Shown here piece by piece: positions 4,214 to 7,000 of a stretch of DNA of 7,000 nt. The position numbers and the translations under genes are program-made. This DNA comes from Candidatus Nomurabacteria bacterium (GTDB lineage Bacteria; Patescibacteriota; Minisyncoccia; Phycocordibacterales; UBA9973). Where the stretch lies: NCBI GenBank assembly GCA_943350065.1, contig CALQZZ010000027.1, positions 1-7,000 on the forward strand, read 5' to 3'. Below the pieces are notes generated by a model that was not told the origin of the DNA, did no database searches, and saw only the letters and a program-made list of their open reading frames with translations. Position 1 is the first letter of the stretch, and every line of letters starts with the position of its first letter.

Positions 4214-5741
4214 GAGTTTAACAATAAAACTTTTGATCGGGGCCGGTGTGCTCTTTTTCGGCGTTGGACTTGGATACTACTTACGCTTGATCATCGCTTT
4301 AGGTAAAAAGCGATCGATTGAAATCGACATCAAAGACATGATGGTCGGAGCGAGAGAAGAATCACAAAGAATCTTAGACGAAGCGAAAAAGAAATCAGAG
4401 GTAACCTTAGCAGAGTTAAAAGAAGAAGAGAAAAAGAAAGGTGAAGAGTTCAAAGAAACAGAAAAAAGACTTATCAAAAAAGATGAGCTTTTGGATGCTC
4501 GCCAAGTCGAGATAGACAAAGAAGTAGAGAGTATTAAGACAAAAGTCGAAGACATTAAAAAAATTCAAGAAAGAGTCGAAAATGCCCAAGCAGAAAAAAT
4601 AGCTGCACTTGAAAAAGTAGCCCAGCTTTCTTCTGAAGAAGCAAAAGAACAGCTTTTGAAAGATATTGAGCAAAAATACGAAGCAGACATCTTGGTACGT
4701 ATGCAGAAATTAGAAAATTCTGCTACAGAAAAGCTAGATCGTCGTGCAAAAGATATTTTAGCTACTTCTATTCAACGTCTCGCATCTAGTACTGCTTCAG
4801 AATTGATGACGACCGTCATTACAATTCCAAACAACGAAATCAAGGGAAAGATTATCGGTAAGGAAGGACGAAATATTCGTGCTTTCGAACGTGCCTCCGG
4901 AGTCGAGCTCATCGTTGATGATACTCCAGGCACAATTGTCATTTCATCATTCGACCCAATTCGCCGACAAGTCGCTCGTGTGGCACTTGAGAATTTGATT
5001 CTTGATGGAAGAATTCAACCAGCTAAAATCGAAGAACTCGTAGAAAAAGCCAAAGAAGAAATTAATAAAATCATTAAAGAAAAAGGAGAACAAGCAGTGT
5101 ATGAATGTGGAATATTCAATTTTGATCCACGTATCGTGGCTATCATCGGACGTTTATACTTCCGTACTAGTTATGGACAAAATGTTCTTCAGCACTCTAT
5201 CGAGATGACACACATTGCCGGCATGCTCGCTGAAGAGCTCGGTGCTGATGTCGCCATCGCAAAAGCTGGTGCACTCGTGCACGATATCGGTAAAGCTCTC
5301 GACCACGAAGTCCAAGGTACACATATCGAAATCGGTATGCGTATTCTTCAAAAATTCGGAGCTGATGAGAGAATCATTACAGCGATGAAATCTCACCACG
5401 AAGACTATCCTTATGAGACTATTGAATCAGTCATCGTACAGACAGCCGATGCTATCTCTGGTGGTCGTCCTGGTGCCCGCCGTGACTCTGTAGAGAACTA
5501 TTTGAAACGATTGCAAGAACTCGAAGCATTAGTAAATGGCTTCGGAGGAGTCGAGAAATCTTATGCCCTCGCTGCAGGTCGTGAAGTGCGAATCTTTGTC
5601 ACTCCAGAAAAAGTATCTGACACTGAAGCAAAACTAATGGCTCGTGATATTGCAAACAAGATTGAGCAAGAACTCAAATATCCAGGTGAAATCAAAGTCA
5701 CCATGATCCGCGAATCGAGAATCATTGAATACGCGAGATAA
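4212..5741 (+). CDS. rny: Ribonuclease Y
   Basis: RNase Y is a membrane-anchored endoribonuclease that starts mRNA decay in many bacteria. The 509-residue protein is full length (the family is about 510-520). In order: an N-terminal transmembrane helix at about 4-30, a long charged coiled coil at about 40-185, a KH RNA-binding domain at about 200-262 with the GxxG loop in GKIIGKEG (212-219), and a metal-dependent HD domain. His328, the His357-Asp358 dyad in LVHDIGK, His394/His395 and Asp413 in TADAIS are the expected metal and catalytic residues of the HD domain. The C-terminal domain ends in RESRIIEYAR. The ATG at 4212 leads directly into the membrane helix. No Shine-Dalgarno sequence is present. 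The gene appears more GC-rich than its neighbours. The last 28 codons recur as a broken second copy at 6817-6935, beyond the fic gene. Confidence 0.96.
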   Translation: MSLTIKLLIGAGVLFFGVGLGYYLRLIIALGKKRSIEIDIKDMMVGAREESQRILDEAKKKSEVTLAELKEEEKKKGEEFKETEKRLIKKDELLDARQVEIDKEVESIKTKVEDIKKIQERVENAQAEKIAALEKVAQLSSEEAKEQLLKDIEQKYEADILVRMQKLENSATEKLDRRAKDILATSIQRLASSTASELMTTVITIPNNEIKGKIIGKEGRNIRAFERASGVELIVDDTPGTIVISSFDPIRRQVARVALENLILDGRIQPAKIEELVEKAKEEINKIIKEKGEQAVYECGIFNFDPRIVAIIGRLYFRTSYGQNVLQHSIEMTHIAGMLAEELGADVAIAKAGALVHDIGKALDHEVQGTHIEIGMRILQKFGADERIITAMKSHHEDYPYETIESVIVQTADAISGGRPGARRDSVENYLKRLQELEALVNGFGGVEKSYALAAGREVRIFVTPEKVSDTEAKLMARDIANKIEQELKYPGEIKVTMIRESRIIEYAR

Positions 5742-5757
5742 AAATTAAGATAACAAC

Positions 5758-5787
5758 AAAAAATCCTCACAGTTGTGAGGATTTTTT
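5758..5787. terminator. Bidirectional terminator between rny and fic
   Basis: A 13-bp perfect stem (5758-5770 with 5775-5787) has loop AGTT, six A at its left foot and six T at its right foot. It lies 16 bases after the rny stop and 7 bases beyond the stop of the convergent fic gene, so it suits both transcripts. Confidence 0.92.
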
Positions 5788-5794
5788 GTTTAAT

Positions 5795-6730
5795 TTATTT
5801 TTTCTTTCTAATCAAGTTCATTTCATATCTCTGTACTGCATCTAGTGATGTCTTCCAGTTTCTTCCTTCTTTCACACCTGCCACCTTACCAGTTCGTACA
5901 AGAAGACCAAGATATTCAGCATCGTATTTTGTTTGGGGAGCAATTTTTGCTAAAGACAATAAAGTATTTTCTTTTGTAGAATTTTTTATTGCTCTAATAT
6001 ATAAATCCAAAGATCTTTCTACTGCTTGAGAAATAAACAAAACCAAATCATCTATTTTACTTTTATCAGCTTTTTGTAAAGCTTTATAATATTTTGTTCT
6101 ATCATTTTTCAATATCACAACAATAGGATAACCTTGTTTCATTAAAATTATATTTAAAATAAGTCTACTCACTCTACCGTTGCCATCACCAAATGGATGG
6201 ACAGCTACGAAACGATGTTTGAATTCTGTGGCGAGTGTAATAATATCTAACTTGTCTTTATTTTTTTTATACCAAGATATTAAATCACTCATTTGGTGAG
6301 GGACATCAAATGCGGGAGGTGGTGTATGTTTACTTCCAGTTATACGAACATCATAAGTACGATATGAACCTGCTTCTACTCCATCAATATTTTGTACTAC
6401 TAAACTATGCAAATTTCTAATAAGCATTTCAGAGAGTGGAATATCTTTTTTACTATCTACTACATCGTATAAGTATTCAATAGCTTTTGCTTGGTTTTTT
6501 ACTTCTAAATGATCTTTGAGTGATTTACCTTTGACTGTTATTCCCTGTTGCAACACAAGCATCGTCTCTCGTAATGTGAGAGTATTTCCTTCTATCGCAT
6601 TTGAATTGTAATTCATTTCAATAGAAAACTGCTCACGGAGTTTATTTACTAAATATAGTGGAAATGGCCGTGCTTTTTTTAGTACGACTAGTTTCTCTTG
6701 AATTCGTTTTAAAATAGGTGCGTTTTTCAT
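5795..6730 (-). CDS. Fic-domain protein (probable AMP transferase) with C-terminal helix-turn-helix
   Basis: Fic enzymes usually move AMP from ATP onto hydroxyl groups of target proteins. The 311-residue product has a Fic_N-type region followed by the catalytic core. The active-site motif HPFGDGNGRVSR is complete at 178-189, with catalytic His178, the metal-binding Asp182 and Arg186 and Arg189. The inhibitory motif SNAIEGN at 43-49 fits (S/T)xxxE(G/N), with Glu47 as the expected autoinhibitory residue, which places the protein in the class with the inhibitory helix N-terminal to the core (class II). TPPPAFDVPHQM (136-147) is the usual flap segment. The last 60 residues resemble an excisionase/MerR-like DNA-binding module (AEYLGLLVRTGKVAGVKEGRNWKTSLDAVQRY, 271-302, quoted in part: LGLLVRTGKVAGVKEGRNWK). 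A palindromic site surrounds its promoter, suggesting autoregulation. No antitoxin gene is adjacent. The start ATG is the complement of 6728-6730; AAGGAT lies 13 nt upstream. The target is unknown. Confidence 0.92.
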   Translation of the reverse strand: MKNAPILKRIQEKLVVLKKARPFPLYLVNKLREQFSIEMNYNSNAIEGNTLTLRETMLVLQQGITVKGKSLKDHLEVKNQAKAIEYLYDVVDSKKDIPLSEMLIRNLHSLVVQNIDGVEAGSYRTYDVRITGSKHTPPPAFDVPHQMSDLISWYKKNKDKLDIITLATEFKHRFVAVHPFGDGNGRVSRLILNIILMKQGYPIVVILKNDRTKYYKALQKADKSKIDDLVLFISQAVERSLDLYIRAIKNSTKENTLLSLAKIAPQTKYDAEYLGLLVRTGKVAGVKEGRNWKTSLDAVQRYEMNLIRKKK

Positions 6731-6740
6731 TTTTGATCAA

Positions 6741-6797
6741 TTATCCTTAATATCGGATAACTTCATTTAGTATACTATCCGATGTTAAGAAATGCAA
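6741..6797 (-). promoter_or_regulatory. fic promoter with palindromic operator
   Basis: On the minus strand, TTGCAT (complement of 6792-6797), a 17-bp spacer and TATACT (complement of 6769-6774) form the promoter; the leader would be about 31 nt. Two 8-bp arms, ATCGGATA (6752-6759) and TATCCGAT (6776-6783), form a perfect inverted repeat with a 16-bp gap that brackets the -10 and the start point. A third half-site, TTATCC (6741-6746), pairs with GGATAA (6755-6760). This is the geometry of a repressor site, and the C-terminal helix-turn-helix of the Fic protein is a natural candidate to bind it (inferred). Confidence 0.65.
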
Positions 6798-6801
6798 GTA
6801 T

Positions 6802-6810
6802 TTATCCACA
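6802..6810 (+). promoter_or_regulatory. DnaA-box-like 9-mer upstream of fic
   Basis: TTATCCACA matches the DnaA box consensus exactly. It lies four bases upstream of the fic -35 box and shares a 12-mer with the site at 2473-2484. It is isolated, and it also resembles the TTATCC half-site of the fic operator, so it may be part of that control region instead. Confidence 0.3.
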
Positions 6811-6816
6811 ACTCAC

Positions 6817-6935
6817 AAAGTTGAACAAGAACTCAAATATCCAGGAGAAATTAAAGTCTGCCCCGTACCGAGCTTTGCTCTGGTGCTGGGGTCACCATGA
6901 TCCGCGAATCTCGAATTATCGAATACGCGAGATAG
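6817..6935 (+). pseudogene. rny: Displaced, interrupted 3' end of a second rny copy
   Basis: The frame starting AAA at 6817 reads KVEQELKYPGEIKV, is broken at 6859, and resumes at 6894 as TMIRESRIIEYAR followed by TAG at 6933-6935. Together these 27 residues match the last 27 residues of the intact RNase Y (residues 483-509; codons 5658-5738) with a single Ile-to-Val change. About ten of 84 nucleotides differ, nearly all at silent third positions, so the fragment derives from a once-functional, diverged rny and is not a fresh copy. Similarity fades upstream of about 6814. The 35-bp insertion shifts the frame and leads to a TGA at 6898-6900. The pair of rny 3' ends flank fic as a direct repeat, pointing to an insertion or recombination event at the rny tail. 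Confidence 0.9.
6859..6893 (+). repeat. 35-bp GC-rich palindromic insertion inside the rny remnant
   Basis: Aligning the remnant to intact rny leaves exactly 35 extra bases between GTC (6856-6858) and ACC (6894-6896). They fold into one hairpin: CCCC (6861-6864) with GGGG (6888-6891), ACCGAGC (6867-6873) with GCTC and GGT (6877-6880, 6882-6884; one bulged T), and loop TTT. The insertion ends in GTC, so a 3-bp target duplication GTC is possible. It is far more GC-rich than its surroundings and resembles a REP-like or miniature palindromic element. No second copy is present in the window. Confidence 0.7.
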
Positions 6936-6968
6936 AAAAATTAATATACAAAGTAAAAACTGTATTAA

Positions 6969-6995
6969 AAAAGAGCGACCTTCGGTCGCTCTTTT
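6969..6995. terminator. Terminator after the rny remnant
   Basis: A 12-bp perfect stem AAAAGAGCGACC/GGTCGCTCTTTT (6969-6980 with 6984-6995) has loop TTC, an A-run on the left and a T-run on the right. It lies 33 bases after the remnant's stop and may be the former terminator of the displaced rny copy, or serve a minus-strand gene beyond the window. Confidence 0.85.
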
Positions 6996-7000
6996 GATTT

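Noticed and set aside
4277..4673. Antisense open frames across the rny coiled coil, and similar ones opposite tig and the HD domain
   Set aside because: They are low-complexity Phe/Ser-rich shadows of Lys/Glu-rich coding sequence, with no promoter or recognisable domain.
5775..6029. Plus-strand frame opposite the fic 3' end
   Set aside because: It overlaps the terminator and the well-supported fic coding sequence in antisense and shows no independent support.
5795..6730. Fic/antitoxin two-gene module
   Set aside because: No small antitoxin gene precedes or follows fic; the inhibitory SNAIEGN motif is within the same protein, so a separate antitoxin is not needed.
6782..6997. 71-codon plus-strand frame through the rny remnant
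   Set aside because: It runs out of frame across the fic promoter, the rny tail and the hairpin insertion; the true relationship is the broken rny frame.
1..7000. CRISPR array or tRNA genes
   Set aside because: No regularly spaced direct repeats, and no cloverleaf with GGTTCGA-type T-arm was found on either strand by eye.

Overview
The window comes from an AT-rich, compact bacterial chromosome. The likeliest source is a member of the Candidate Phyla Radiation (Patescibacteria, perhaps Parcubacteria-like). This is an inference from several traits: a trigger factor without its PPIase domain, a stand-alone IMP cyclohydrolase domain, start codons with no clear Shine-Dalgarno sequence, promoters whose -10 box almost touches the start codon, and a Fic protein ending in an excisionase-like helix-turn-helix. 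The standard code fits, because every recognised frame reads through without internal UGA. No rRNA or tRNA is visible to confirm the taxonomy.

Layout. Positions 1-112 are the tail of an unidentified plus-strand gene with its terminator. Trigger factor (tig, 197-1240) follows from a promoter that appears to start transcription at the ATG. A small hypothetical gene (1275-1565) and a purH N-terminal-domain gene (1695-2306) lie on the minus strand. Positions 2307-2892 hold no protein gene but contain back-to-back promoters and a probable structured RNA of about 420 nt with a very strong terminator. clpP (2893-3486) then begins from what looks like a leaderless promoter. A minus-strand single-pass membrane protein (3526-3930) and RNase Y (rny, 4212-5741) diverge from a shared control region that also contains a possible 29-codon leader ORF. 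A minus-strand Fic-domain gene (5795-6730) lies beyond rny. It is followed by a displaced, broken second copy of the rny 3' end that carries a 35-bp palindromic insertion, and by a final terminator.

How the genes relate. tig, clpP and rny are housekeeping genes for nascent-chain folding, protein turnover and mRNA turnover. Nearly every unit has its own promoter and hairpin terminator, so the region reads as a series of single-gene transcripts, not an operon. The small hypothetical genes and the fic gene look like accessory insertions between housekeeping genes. The strongest points for follow-up are the orphan structured RNA upstream of clpP, the duplicated rny 3' end flanking fic with its small palindromic insertion, the palindromic operator around the fic promoter, and the leaderless architecture of tig and clpP.
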